The notes: a model not told the origin generated them from the sequence alone. 64,000 bases of DNA from Cinclus cinclus (GCF_963662255.1 NC_085055.1:1829602-1893601); one strand, 5' to 3'; positions 23,226 to 35,400 are shown, counted from the first letter of the stretch. Program-made: numbers and translations.

Positions 23226-24789
23226 TGCCCAAAATGCACCCTCTGGGCTTTTTAGGGAATCCCAACCCTGATCCAGTGGTTCCCAGTGGTTCCAGGAGGA
23301 ATCCCTTACCCTGGAAAGGGGATTGGAACTTTGGAGCCTCCACTCAACAACCTCTGAATTTGGGGATCCCAAGGCTGGGGGGGTCCCAGAGCTGCCCAGG
23401 CTGCTCCCTGGAATCCAAGAGCCAGGAACCAGCATGGATCACGGGGAAAATCTCAGGAATTCTGGTGACAACTTGGGGAGAAAAAAAACAACAACAACAA
23501 AAAAAGCCAAGGGATGCAGGTGAGTGAGCTGGGATTTGAGAGGTTCCAGCACCCCAAGAAAGCTCCACAAACACCCCCTGGTGAAATACCAGCAAAAGCA
23601 AAGGCTTGGGATTAGGAATTTCAGGGAATTCCATGAGGAATCACAACCAACAGCTACAAAGAAAACCCAGGAAAGTTTCTCCTGACCCTTTTTTCCCCTT
23701 ATTTTATGGAGCCATCCGTCCCCAGCCCAAACCAGAAACAGCTTCTGACAGTGAGGCCTTTCTGGTGATAAATCTGACCTTGGATCTGCCCAAAAAATGA
23801 TCCAAAAGGAAAGAACAGATTCCATATTCCACAAGTTCTGCAAGCAGCAAATAGGATCAAATTATTTTAATTAATTGCACGCAGAAATCCCGTTCCATGC
23901 AATATTTTCCCATTTTTTTTAAATGGAGCAGTGATCTCTGTCTGCAGCTGACCGTCAGCCTGGGTGGGATTTAATCATCCTGCAGCTTTAATTTCTATTT
24001 CTCTGTAATTATTGCTTAATTAGAGATAGAAAATTATTGCTAATTCCAGTGCCAGGCAATAGAAAGAGCCAAACCCTTCCCACTGAGGATGCCACAAGTG
24101 ACTCCGTGACCATCCCAAAGGGTTTGGAGCCTGCTAATGAGGAAAATCCATCTCAACATCCCCCAGCTGGTCGGGAACATCCCGAACCTCATTTCCCTCA
24201 AAGCACAGGGTGATGTCTGCGATTCTTACCTGGAAAACAGGACGCTCCTCACCTCCCTTGGCCAAAACGGAGCCAAAAAAAATTCCATTTCTATTTATGA
24301 GAGGGCAGAGAAGCCAAGAGTGAAACAAAAAGGCAGGACATTTCCAGGAACCTCCTGCCTTTTCAGAAGAGCTGGAGCTGATCCCATTTCTCATCACTCG
24401 AATCTCCAGGCCTCAAAACCAAACTGAGCACAGCCCTTGGGCTTTGGGGCTTTCTCATCAGGTTTCTTTCTGATTTGTGTTTTCCCTTTCTTTCTCAAGC
24501 AGGACTTTTGGGTATTGATTTGGGTGAGGGCAGAGCCAGGAGCAGGGATTCCCCGAGTTTTGACTGGATTAGATCAAATCTAATTTTATAGGGAGCCAGA
24601 ATGATCCTTACTTTTCTCTGGGGGATAATTCCAACAAATGTGATTTCTGCTTGAAATACAGGCAGTGGAATGACATTTTCTTGTGGAAAATAGTAGAGCT
24701 GCTAACACTTCTATAACTTAACAGTTATCTGTTATATATAAATATATAACAGTTATTATTTATATTATATTTATTATATTTATTTGCTA

Positions 24790-24980
24790 TATTGGGCAGG
24801 CCCTGGCACAGATTCCCAGAGCAGCTGTGGCTGCCCCTGGATCCCTGGAAGTGTCCAAGGCCAGGTTGGGGCTGGGCTTGAAATAACCTGGGATAGTGGA
24901 AGGTGGAACTGGATGAGCTTTAATATCCTTTTCAACCTAAAAATATTCCATGATTTTATGATTCCATGGAATAAACACGA
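24790..24980 (+). mobile_element. CR1 LINE 3' fragment with ATTCCATGATT-type end
   Basis: CAGAGCAGCTGTGGCTGCCC and CCTGGGATAGTGGAAGGTGG lead to the CR1-like terminal ATTCCATGATTTTATGATTC. Confidence 0.85.
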
Positions 24981-25284
24981 AGGAACATCACAGATCTTTA
25001 AGCCCACAGATCTTTAATTATTCCCTTTCCATTTCAGCATTGCCTCCCATTCCTCTGGGACTGCCCTTGCCCCAAGCTGCTCAAGGGTAATTATCTTATT
25101 TAAATATATTAAAATGTATAAAACGCATCATTTTGCTCAAATATGATTAATATAAATATTAATTATTGAGATTTTTCGTTCAGGCTAAGCCTGCTCAAGC
25201 AGAGGATGCTTTGAGATGAAGGAGGAGAAGATGGATTTCTTCTTCCACTGGGACAAAAAAAAAAAAAAAAATCCACTCAGCAGA

Positions 25285-25440
25285 ATTAAAATCCCAAAAT
25301 CCTGGAAAGGTTTGGGTTGGAAAGGACCTTAAATCCCATCCCATTCCACCCCCTGCCGTGGGCAGGGACACCTCCCTCTATCCCAGGGTGTCCCAAACCC
25401 ACCCAGCCTGGCCTGGAACACTCCCAGCAGCAGCAGCCAG
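25285..25440 (-). mobile_element. CR1 LINE 3' fragment, reverse orientation
   Basis: GGTTTGGGTTGGAAAGGACC, GCAGGGACACCTCCCTCTAT and CCTGGCCTGGAACACTCCCA in reverse order. Confidence 0.85.
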
Positions 25441-26059
25441 GATTACAGGAGAGACCTAGAGGATATAATTAAGATATATCCCAATTTAGCAGAAAATTAA
25501 ACCCAAATCCCACCCCGCTGCTGATCCTGCTGGGAAACCTCGTGTGCTGCTGGGAGCAGGGACTGAGAAACCTGGAAAGCCAAAGTGGTGCCTTTGAGGA
25601 ACAGCCCAGCAGCACATCCCAAAATTCTCTTTCACTTTTGGCTCTCGGAAGATGCGGCTCCTACACGAGCTGGAAACCACAGCCCACGGTGAAGTGACGG
25701 GGCAGAAGTGGAAAACACAGAGAGAAATTGGAAAGTGATGCACTGCTGGTATTGGAGCAAAAAGAAGTCTCAGGACACGCCACAGGCTTCTTATAGGAAA
25801 CAGTGAAAAGAAGAAGAATCTGAAAATGCGAGATAAAACTCTTGATTCATCCTGCTCCCTTCCAATTTGACAGCAAAAATCCCAGTGACTTCATGGCAGT
25901 CCCAATGCACAGAAAAGTTTTCTGCAGCTTTTTGGTGCAGCTGAGAATGGCCAAGAAAAACAGAAGCCGATATTAAAATATTTGTTGATTATTCCAAATG
26001 TTTCAGCAAAATCAAACACTCAGGCAGGTTTTCACAAACATTCATTAGTGAGATTTTGT

Positions 26060-26630
26060 CACTGCAGAATCAGAGAATCAGGGAATGGCTGAGGCTGGAA
26101 AATACCTCGGAGTTCATTCAGTCCAAGCACCCCCAGCACTGCCAAGGCCACCCCAAGCCCTGTCCCCAAATACCACCTCCACAGGGCTTTAAATCCCTCC
26201 AGGGATTGGGGATGGGGACTGGGCAGTGCCTTCCAACCCTTTCCATGAAGGAATTCTCCCTAACATCCAACATGAACCTCCTCTGGTGAACCCTGGGGTT
26301 GTCTCCTCTTATCCTGCCACTTTTTCCCCAAGAAGTGAGCAGGATGAAGAACAGAAATGGAAAAGCTGGGGAGAGACGATTTACAAGGGATGGAGCGACA
26401 GAACAGAGAGGGAATGCATTCAAACTGAGAGAGGAGGAGCTTTAGGTGGGATTTTGGGAAAGAATTCCTGGCTGGGAGCCCCAGGGCAGCTGTGGCTGCC
26501 CCTGGATCCCTGGAAGTGCCCAAGGCCACCCTGGGACAGTGGAAGGTGTCCCTGCCATTGGAGCGAGATCTTTAATGTCCCTTCCAACCCAAACCACTCC
26601 GTGACTTCGTGATTCCATGAAAGTTTATCC
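26060..26630. mobile_element. Composite CR1 unit: reverse piece joined to forward piece
   Basis: A reverse-oriented CR1 tail (26070-26335, ending GGGGTTGTCTCC...) is joined to a forward CR1 piece (about 26340-26620) that ends TCCGTGACTTCGTGATTCC. The junction segment (AACAGAAATGGAAAAGCT...TTTACAAGGGATGG) recurs at 35.85 kb. Confidence 0.7.
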
Positions 26631-26790
26631 ACGCGCTGGCCCGATCCAAACCCATTTTTCTGGGGGCTCTGGGTGCAGAAGGAGCCCGGGCTGTGCCCGC
26701 AGCATCCCCGGCCCGGCCCGGCCGGGACTCCCGGACCCGCCTCTCTCGGGACGAGCGCGGCCGGCCCGGGCCGGGGCGGAGAGGAGCGCG

Positions 26791-26801
26791 GGGAAAATCC
26801 C
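26791..26801. promoter_or_regulatory. IL12A: NF-kappaB-like site in the IL12A promoter
   Basis: GGGAAAATCCC fits the GGGRNNYYCC kappaB consensus and is palindromic. It lies 16 bp before the TATA box of IL12A. IL12A induction through NF-kappaB/c-Rel is established in mammals; its use here is inferred. Confidence 0.6.
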
Positions 26802-26817
26802 GCTGGTCCAGAGGCTC

Positions 26818-26823
26818 TATAAG
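26818..26823 (+). promoter_or_regulatory. IL12A: IL12A TATA box
   Basis: TATAAG in GC-rich DNA lies about 40 bp before the first ATG of the long exon-1 frame (26862). Start of transcription is expected near 26845-26850, leaving a very short 5'UTR if 26862 is the start codon. Confidence 0.6.
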
Positions 26824-26861
26824 GGCTGTGCCCGGCCGGGACGGACCGCAGAGGGACGGAG

Positions 26862-27422
26862 ATGGGGATGGAGATGGGGATGGAGATGGAGACCGAGATG
26901 GAGACCGAGATGGAGCGGAGCGGCAGCAGCGGGAACGGCACCGGGAGCGGAACCGGGAACGGCTCCAGGAGTACCGGGAGCGGCACCCGGGATAACACCG
27001 GGAATGGCACCCGGGATAACACCGGGAGCGGCGCCGGGAACGGCTCCAGGAGCACCGGGAGGGGCACCCGGGATAACGCCGGGAATGGCACCCGGGATAA
27101 CACCGGGAGCGGCGCCGGGAACGGCTCCAGGAGCACCGGGAGGGGCACCCGGGATAACACCGGGAATGGCCCCGGGAGCGGGCGGGCAGCGCCGCCTGGC
27201 GGTGCCGGGAGGGCATTGCTGCTGTGCCTGGCGCTGCTGCTGCCCCCGGCCCTGGCACGGCCCAGCCCTGTCCTGGCACGGCCCAGCCCTGTCCGGACAC
27301 TGCCCAGCCCTGTCCTGGCACGGCCCAGCCCTGTCCTGGCACTGCCCAGCCAGCCCTGCCACTGCCTGAGCCGCTCCCGGGAACTGCTGGAAGCCGCCAA
27401 CGCCTCCGTGCAGCTGCTGAAG
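26862..27422 (+). CDS. IL12A: IL12A exon 1: repeat-rich leader, signal peptide, repeat-rich N-terminus
   Basis: The frame begins with ATGGGGATGGAG hexamer-like repeats, then an 81-bp repeat (27 residues, GTRDNTGNG...STGR, about 2.5 copies) up to about 27165. The signal core [17 protein letters not shown] follows, then five 21-bp units (PSPVLAR-like, about 27255-27360), then [20 protein letters not shown]. The donor is AAG|GTCAGC. Coding status is firm from the signal core on; the upstream 110 residues may be partly 5'UTR if initiation occurs at a non-AUG codon. Confidence 0.75.
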
Positions 27423-29737
27423 GTCAGCGGGGAACGGGACGGGAGCGGGGATGGGACACAGGTGGTACCCGGGAGGGTGGGGATGGCACCAAGCCAGGCA
27501 GGGATGGGGTTACTGTGGTACCCGGGAGGGCAGTGGTGACCCCAAGAGGTCACCGGAGGCCCCAGGATGTCACTGGTGGCCCCAGGATGACAGTGGTGTC
27601 CCCAAGAGGTCACCGGTGGCCCCAGGATGTCACTGGTGTCCCCATGATGACAGTGGTGTCCCCAAGAGGTCACCGGTGGCTCCAGGATGACAGTGGTGGC
27701 CCCAGGAGGTCCCCAGGATGTCCCTGGTGGCCCCAGGAGGGTGGGCACTCCCTTTCCCTCTCCATCCCTGCTCTCTGTTTCCTCCCTGCCCTGCTCAGCC
27801 CTTCAGAACAGGGATCTCTGCTCAGGTTCTTTCTTTTCCTTTTATTTATTTATTTTTTTTTTTTTTTTTTTTTGGCTAAAAATCCTGCTGGTTTTGCTTC
27901 CACCACCCCAAAAACCCCCAGCACCAAACAGCTGCTGCTCCCCACACTTATTTGCTATCTTTTCCATTTGAAACTCTCCTGCCGTAAAGCTCTCCACAAA
28001 TTCCACGTCTGACAATAATTTAAAGCAATCCCCAGTAAAATATAAAAACAAATCTGTGCAAAACCTGGGATTATTCCCAATCCATTTCCTGCATTTCATA
28101 TTTAACCACAGTTATCCCAGAGCCTCATTCCTGGGATTCATCTGAGCACAGAGAGCTGAGACACATGAAATTATGGTGTATAAATGGATAAAATATATAT
28201 AAACTGCATCGTGAAGCTGTCAAGCACCCTTTTTAATTCCCTTTTCACCCCAGGAATTGGACACGCTGGGATTTGAGTGCACCCTTGAGGAGGTGGATGT
28301 GGAGGACATCACTGAGAACCAAATGAACACCATCAGAGCCTGCACAGCTCAGGAGCCAGGGGTAAAACACAGAGAAATTGTGCTAAAATTTAAATTATTG
28401 CCTCCTAGTTTCGTGGAATATATAAATCCACGCTCCCATTAAGTCACAAATCTTGTTCCTCATTTAATTTACAGCCTGGAAATTGCCCAACCTTGGAAAG
28501 ATCGACTTTTGATAAGGTAAACAGAAATTCCCCAGCAGATTTTCTTTTTTTTTTTTTTTTTCTCCTCGTGTGTTTAAAGGAGCAGCAGATTCCCAAATTT
28601 CCTGACAATTCCCATTTTTAATTTTTTTTTTTTTTTCCCCTCTCTCAGGGAAAATGTCTGCAGGGCATCTCTGAGGATGTGAGAGCCTACAGGGCACAGC
28701 TGGGGAACCTCGAGGACTCCCAGCTGCTGGGGGCTCTCGATAGGATGCTGGAGGTGAGGATTTACCCCAAAATTCAGGAAATAGGGAAAAAAAAAAAAAG
28801 CTCAATTTATCCTCCAAATATTGAATAACAGCCCTGGTGCACTGGATGGGACACAGGGTGGATTATAGGTTGATAAATTAACATTTTTGTCTCAGTCCTA
28901 TAAATGCAGTCATGATATATTAGAAATTTTACCTTATTCATGATAAGATTCAATATTTCAAGTTTTATCCTCAGTCTACTAATGATAAATTAAATATCCA
29001 AAATTTCTCCCTCAGTCTATTAATGACAAATTAAATATCCCAAATTCTCCCCAGTCTATTAATGATAAATTAAATATCCCAAATTCTTCCCTCAGTCTGT
29101 TGATGACAAATTAAATATCCCAAAATTTTCCCTCACTCTATTCATGACCAATTAAATATCCCAAAGAACTTTTTGGTTTAAGACATTTCCTAACTCCGTG
29201 CAGGCCCTGGGCAGCTGCGCTGGGAAGGTTCCGGAAGCGCCGTTGGGATCGGGATCATCGGGATTGGGATCATCGGGATCATCAGGACTGGGATCATCGG
29301 GATCATCAGGACTGGGATCACTGGGATCATTGGGATCGGGATCACTGAGATCAGGATCACTGGGACAATCTGGGTCATCAGGATCATTGGAATCAAGACC
29401 ATCAGGATCACGGGGACCGGGATTGTCGGGATTGGGATCATTGGGATCATGGGGACTGGGATTGTCAGGATTGGGATCATCAGGATCACAGGGACTGGGA
29501 CTGTCGGGATCGGGACCATCGGGATCACGGGGACCGGGACTGTCGGGATCGGGGCCATCGGGATCACGGGGACCGGGACTGTCGGGATCGGGGCCATCGG
29601 GATCACGGGGACCGGGACTGTCGGGACTGGGGTCGGCGCCGTTCCCGGAGCGGCTGCGGCTCTGCGCGGTGCTCCAGGCTCTGCGCATCCGCAGCGTCAC
29701 CATCAGCAGGATGCTGAACTTCCTCAGCTCCCTCTGA
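26862..29737 (+). CDS. IL12A: IL12A (interleukin-12 subunit alpha, p35), repeat-expanded
   Basis: Five exons in phase 0: 26862-27422, 28254-28361, 28475-28516, 28649-28753 and 29204-29737; 450 codons if the first ATG is used. p35 is the secreted four-helix cytokine chain that pairs with IL12B (IL-12) or EBI3 (IL-35). Family marks: [12 protein letters not shown], the sequon [43 protein letters not shown], and the final helix [20 protein letters not shown]. These line up with the corresponding Cys-containing stretches of mammalian p35. Oddities: about 110 residues precede the hydrophobic signal core (about residues 117-131), seven-residue repeats follow it, and about 129 Gly/Ser-rich residues sit before the last helix. 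All expansions are in frame. The start is uncertain because no ATG in this frame lies between 26917 and the signal core. Confidence 0.92.
27545..27740. repeat. Minisatellite of GTGGCCCCAGGATGTCAC units in IL12A intron 1
   Basis: About 8-10 imperfect 18-20-bp units alternate AAGAGGTCACCGG and AGGATGACAGTGG forms. Confidence 0.85.
28860..29165. repeat. About 46-bp tandem repeat in IL12A intron 4
   Basis: Several copies of TCAGTCTATTAATGATAAAT followed by TAAATATCCCAAATTYTCCC, ending shortly before the exon-5 acceptor. Confidence 0.8.
29204..29737 (+). CDS. IL12A: IL12A exon 5 with 129-codon in-frame minisatellite
   Basis: Exon 5 opens with [14 protein letters not shown] (family: a Cys-free or Cys-bearing ...ETVPQ-like segment) and ends with [20 protein letters not shown] to LSSL and TGA at 29735. 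Between them, 29246-29632 is a GGGATCNNN-type minisatellite encoding Gly, Ser, Leu, Pro and Arg, with no stop and no frame change. It falls in the loop between the third and fourth helices. Confidence 0.88.
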   Translation, partial: ALGSCAGKVPEAPLGSGSSGLGSSGSSGLGSSGSSGLGSLGSLGSGSLRSGSLGQSGSSGSLESRPSGSRGPGLSGLGSLGSWGLGLSGLGSSGSQGLGLSGSGPSGSRGPGLSGSGPSGSRGPGLSGSGPSGSRGPGLSGLGSAPFPERLRLCAVLQALRIRSVTISRMLNFLSSL

Positions 29738-29929
29738 ACCCCAAAATCCCAGAAATCCACACAATTCCCACAGACCTGCTCGCAGGGACTTGTGCCTTTC
29801 AAACCCTGTGAAATTCCCGGGTTTTGGGAAACCGAAATGTTCCCAACTCTAATTTATCCGTATTTATTCTGATTTTGCAGGAATTCAGAGCTATTTATGG
29901 GAATCCCTTTTCTTGGGGATCCCTTCCAA

Positions 29930-30335
29930 CTCGGGATATTCTACTCCATGTTTGATTTAGGATGATATTCCATTCCATTCCCTGATTTATTTATGATATT
30001 CCTTGATTTGAGATTCCGTTCTATTCCCTGATTTGTTAATGATATTCCTTGATAGATTCCACTCTATTTCCTGATTTATCATAATACTCTATTCTATTGC
30101 CCGATTTATTTATGGTGATGTTCTTTAATTTATGATGATATTCTTTAATTTATTATGATATTCTTTAACTTATGATGATGTTCCATTGTATTCCCTGATT
30201 TATGATGATATTCCTTGATTTGTATTTCCTGATTTATGATATTTAAAATTCCCTGATTTATTTATGATGGTATTCCAGTCTAGTCCATGATTTATTTATG
30301 ATATTCCCTATTTATTCTATTTATTGCTTAATAAA
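29930..30335 (+). other. IL12A: IL12A 3' region with ATGATATTCC repeats and polyA signal
   Basis: Degenerate GATTTATTTATGATATTCC units precede AATAAA at 30330-30335, the most likely polyadenylation signal of IL12A. Confidence 0.55.
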
Positions 30336-31854
30336 ATCAATGTTTCTTCAAAGTCATGGTGATTTTTATCCCTTGGGATCCAACGTGAATCCTTTGGAAT
30401 ATTTTGGATGCTGCTGGCATGGGAAGGCACCTCCCTGTAATTGGGGTGCTTTAAAATCCAAGTTTCCCTCTTGGAAAAACCTGGGATGGACCAGGTGTCC
30501 CTGCCCCTGGCAGGGGTTGGAATGGGATGGGATATTTTGGGATTTCCATCCCAAAAAGAAAACCCCTTGGATGCTTTTGGTGGCACCTCCAGCTTTTCCA
30601 GATGCTCAGGAACAAATTCCATCCTCCTCCTCTTCCCAGGAAATCAACAACTTCATCCCCAACACTTCATCCAATTAAAACAAAAATCAAAATTCAGACA
30701 GAAATAATGGAATTTTTTTCCTGTTTAATTCTTATTTTTCAAAAGTATGTTTTCCTTTTCCAAACATACACGGAGGAAGATGATCCCAAGTATCCCACGG
30801 CCTTAAAAACAAGACAATCCTGGATCTGGTCACTCCTCTCTTCTGCCGATTCCATTTTTCCCAATTTTTTTTTCCAATCCTGCAGCACAGAGATTTCAGC
30901 TCCTCACATTTTAAGCACCTAAATTCTATTCAAGTTTGAATAAAACAAATAAAAAAAATAATAAAAAAGTATAAAAAGTTTCCGGTACAAAAAAAAAAAA
31001 AATAAAAAAGAATTATACAACGTAAAAATCTGGAGACAAACTATACAGAAAAGAAGGGAGAAGAAATTCCATGGGGAAATTCCAAGCTGCCTGGAGTTCA
31101 TAGTGGTGTTCCCATCTTTGGGAATTTCAGCAATCAAAACCACAGCTTAACAAAGACTGAATGTAGAGGATCTGTACAATAATTCCATATATGCAGTGAT
31201 TTATGCAAAGGGATTTGGTACAGGTTTAGGATTATTCTTCCCTGATCCATGAGAAATCCAATGTACCTCACGATTCTGGTAGTTCAGTGCTTTTTGGAAG
31301 GGGATGAAAGTTTCCAGGGGAATTCCTCACCCTGTTTTTCCCTGATGGAAATAAAAATCTTTTTCTTTTTGATGAAAAAGATCAAGTGGTTTGTTCCAGT
31401 GTTTGTGGCTTTCCCTGGAGGTGGAGCCCGGAATTCCAGGATCCACCTCTCCTGAAAGTCTTGGAAGTGGCTTCTATCCACACCAAATTCCATCCTCATT
31501 TCTCTGGAGGATCCTGCCTGAACTTCCCACTGAGTGGTGATGCCATGAACATTCCTGAGTCCCAGCAGGATCCCAGGGAGTGGAATGGTTGGGCTGGGAA
31601 GCTCCCACCTCCTCCTCCTCCTCCTCCTTCCTTGGCTCAGCTCTGAGCCAAGAAACCTGAGGGAATAAAAAACCACACCTGGATTATGGGATCTCTGGAA
31701 GTTCCTGCAAGATTCAAATGGAGAGAATTTGAATTTTAAAATATTCAAGTTGAAAAAGAAATGTATTAAACCCCAAGCCAGGCAGCACAAGCTGTGCACA
31801 GAGTCTGTGAGGGAGAGATCTCCCTTTTCCAGCCAGGTTATTTCCAGGGAGAAT

Positions 31855-32055
31855 TCATCATGGAATTTGGTTGGAAAAGGCCCCTGAGATCATCCAGTCC
31901 AACCATTCCCCCAGCACTTCCAAGGCCACTCCTGCCCCATGTCCCCACACATCTGAGAAATCCCTCCAGGCTGGTGACTGGGCCAGGCCAAGAAGGAATT
32001 TTCCCAATATCCAATCTAAACCTCCCCTGAGGCCGTTTCCTTTGGTCCTAAGTTA
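31855..32055 (-). mobile_element. CR1 LINE 3' fragment, reverse orientation
   Basis: GGTTGGAAAAGGCCCCTGAG, TCATCCAGTCCAACCATTCC and TTCCCAATATCCAATCTAAA are characteristic reverse-strand CR1 segments. Confidence 0.9.
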
Positions 32056-32144
32056 AGGAATTAAGAAAGAGACAAAGTTTTGCTTTCGCAAAAAGCAAAA
32101 AAAAAAAAAAAAATCAATCAGTTTAATTTTTGAGGACTGGCTGA

Positions 32145-32240
32145 GTTCATAAAATTATGGAATGGCCTGGGTAGGAAAGGGCCTTAAAGGTCATTTAATT
32201 CCAACCCCTGTCATGGGCAGGGATAATTCCCAGCTCCTTG
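32145..32240 (-). mobile_element. Short CR1 LINE 3' fragment, reverse orientation
   Basis: ATAAAATTATGGAATGGCCT is followed by GGAAAGGGCCTTAAAGGTCA and TGGGCAGGG. Confidence 0.8.
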
Positions 32241-32420
32241 AATAATTTGGATTTGCAGAAGGTGAACTGAACATAAGAACTCCACAGAAAGCAGGGGGAG
32301 CTTCCTTGGGAAATCCATCCATCAGGGAAGGTGTTAATTAACCATTAATTAACCATTCCTGAAATAAAAACCCAAAGAGCTCCTCTTAGGAGTTCCCAAG
32401 AGCTGGTTTGGATACCCAGG

Positions 32421-35400
32421 TCATGCTGGGAGTGCTCTCCACACTCCGGGCAAAAAATATTCTTCATTTTGTATCAGCCCTTGCAGGGAAGGATAAAAAC
32501 ACCCCAAAACACAAAGTCACTGCCGCAAGCTGAAGGGAGACAATTTTGACCTCCATAATAAACCAAGCACTGGGGATTTGGCAAATTCCCTGCTGGAATT
32601 CCCAGAATCCAGCTGGAAAGGGATGGATTCAGTGAGCGGGAGCGGGTACCTTGCAGTGCCTGCAGGATCTCGTAGGTGGCTTTTTCCCCGAGGCTCCTCT
32701 GCAAAGCCTCAGCGGTTCCATTGCCCTGCTCCTTGTCCCTCCACTTCATCAGCACCAGGAATTTCTGCATGTTCACCTCCTCCTCCATGGCCCTGATGTC
32801 CTCGATGTCCTTCATCTCCATCTGGAGACACTCGATGGCGATTTCCCTCCAGCGCCGGTCCAGGAGCTTGGCGATCACCAGCAGCTGTTGGTCTGTCAAG
32901 CATTTTGCTCCCATTCCGTCTGAAAAACATTGGATTTTCCCCCAAAATCCACCCTGAGCCTCCCCTGGCCCAGCTTGAGGCTGTTCCCTCTGCTCCTGTC
33001 CCTGTTCCCTGGGAGAAGATCCCAAATCCCCCCCGGCTGTCCCCTCCTGTCAGGGACTTGTGCAGAGCCACAAGGACCCCCTGATCCCCCTTTTCTCCAG
33101 GATGAGCCCCTTTCCCCACAGGAATTCCCCAAACCCTTTCCCAGCTTTTCCAGGAATTCCACAAACTCTTTCCCAGCTCCCTCAGGAATTCTCCAAACCC
33201 TTTCCCATCTCCCTCAGGAATTCTCCAAACCCTTTCCCCACAGGAATTCTCCAAACCCTTTCCCAGCCTTTCCAGGAATTCTCCAAACCCTTTCCCAGCT
33301 CCCTCAGGAATTCTCCAAACCCTTTCCCAGCTGCTCCAGCCCCTTTCCCAACCCCATTCTGCTCCCTGGACACGCTCCAGCCCCTCCATGTCCTTGTGAG
33401 GATCCCAGAAGAGTCCCAGGGCTGGAGGAGCCTCAGCAGAGCCAGCACAAGGCAGTCACTGCTGGGACCTCCTGGGCCACCCCTGGCTCATATCCAGCCA
33501 CTTCCAGCCAGCACCCCCAGCTCCTTTTTCCACCTTTCCAGCTGCTCTTCCCCAAGCCTGGACCATTCCACAGAGAAAAGAATCTTTGGAGAAGTGAAGC
33601 AGTTTCAATGACAGATCCCAAAAACCCCAACCGGGCTCTCTCCCAGCCAGCTCTCACCTGCAGTGCTGCCAGTTTTTTGTTTCTTGCTGTGGAGCTCCTC
33701 TTCCTCCCGGATGTTGAGGGCTGGCTTCCTCTTTTTCACACCTGGGAAGGGAGCAGAGGTGCTGTCCTTCCTGTCCCCTGTCCCCAGAGAGGGGCACAAG
33801 GAATGAGGGCCCCACCCCAAGGGATCTGCAGGGTCACTCACTGCTTGTGCTCCTCTTCTGCTCGTTCTTGTTCTGCCCACAGTGGATCCAATCCCCTGGG
33901 AAAGGGCAGAGCAGGAAAATGTCAGAGAGGAATTCCCAGCGCTGGGCCCCATCTCCAAGAATTCCCAGGCACAAAGCAAAGCTGTTGGGTGGATTCCAAC
34001 CCCTCAGGTTTGACAGAACGAGATTTTTTTTTTCCCCCATTTTATTCAACGTGCTGCAGCAAGTTATAGGAGATTGCAAGTTATAATGTAACAAAAAAGC
34101 ATTTTAATATTTTATTAAACAATTCTATGGATAATCCATGGAATTATATATTATAACGTGGAGCAATATGCAGGAGGGCTGGAACTGAATGGGCCTTAAG
34201 TTCCAAATGAAAGCATTCCACGATCAGAGGATGGAGCAGCTCTGCTGGGAGGGAAGGCTGGGAGAGCTGGGATTGTTCAGCTGGAGAGGAGAAGCTCTGG
34301 GATGAGCTCACTGGGGCATTCCAGGGCCTGAAGGAACTGCAGGAAAGATGGAGAGAGACAATTGACAGGGGATGGAGGGACAGGACACAGGGACTGGATT
34401 CCCACTGCCAGAGGGCAGGGCTGGATGGGATATTGGGAATTAGGAATTCCTGGCTGGGATGGAATTCCCAGAGAAGCTGTGGCTGCCCCTGGATCCCTGG
34501 CAGTGCCCAAGGCCAGCACGGACAGGAGCAGCCTGGGACAGTGGAAGGAGTCCCTGGGGATGGGGCTGGGTGAGGTTTAAGGTGCTCCTATCCCAGGCCA
34601 TTCCCCCATTCCCAAGGACTCACTCTCCCGGAGTTTGGCTTTCCAGACGGTCTCGTCCGAGTCCTGCTCCACCAGGGACAAGGTGAAGTCATCAGGCTTC
34701 TCCAAATACACCTCGAAGTAACTCTTCAGTTTCAAGAGTGACCCATCAACAAATTCAATCTCCTACGCAGCAGAAACACAGAATAAAAGTAAATATTTAC
34801 CTAAAATAAATGTAAATATTTACCTAAAATAAACGAAAGAGAAGGCAATTGGCTGTTGGGAGAGATCCAAATCAAACTCCAATTTCCCCAGAGTTTTGCT
34901 GTTGACTTTAGCATCAGGATTTCATCCCAAAACCTCAGGGCTCTGAGAGGCAATTGGTTCCTTTTTGTGCCATATTTCCAGGGAAGCTGCAGTGCAGGGG
35001 GATGAGCAAAGGACTCACCACAGGAGTTATTTCAGCTTCTGGCTCACAGATCAATCTGTACTTCTTTCCTTCCTGCAGTAATTTTTGGCATACAGGGGGC
35101 TTCTCAATCTTAACAAATTTCCTTTTTGAGTGTTTTACAGCTTTGGAGATGTCCTAAAAATTTAAAAACACCATTTCAGTGTTAGTCAGTTCAATAAAGG
35201 CATTAACATTTAGAACCTGCGTTCAGGTGGCTCCTTGGGCTGATCTCTGGTCCCAGCTTTACAGAACAGCCACGATCCGTTCCACAAACTTCCCAGAAAG
35301 CTGTGGAATAACCACCATGCTCAAAAAACATCACTGAACCTCTCCAGCTGTTCTGCCACGGGGGTGGAATGAGAGAAGAGAGTTTGCAACCTGAATAAAA

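Larger units (their letters stand above)
17900..26640. other. SCHIP1-IL12A intergenic region
   Basis: I see no gene here. Open frames are short and lack splice, start or homology support. The region holds CR1 fragments (listed separately), a TTTA run at 17922-17955, a CTCAG run at 20711-20757, and several poly-A and poly-T stretches. The remainder looks unique and could hold regulatory DNA that I cannot identify. Confidence 0.5.
30340..32420. other. Short interval between converging IL12A and the FIIND gene
   Basis: No gene seen. Contains weak CR1-like text (30460-30540), poly-A/T stretches near 30945-31010, and CR1 fragments at 31.86 and 32.15 kb. It probably includes the 3'UTR of the minus-strand gene. 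Confidence 0.5.

Noticed and set aside
32650..32919. Calling the last domain a CARD and the gene CARD8
   Set aside because: The Trp/WRD pattern and helix spacing fit a death domain, so a CARD8 name would mislead.
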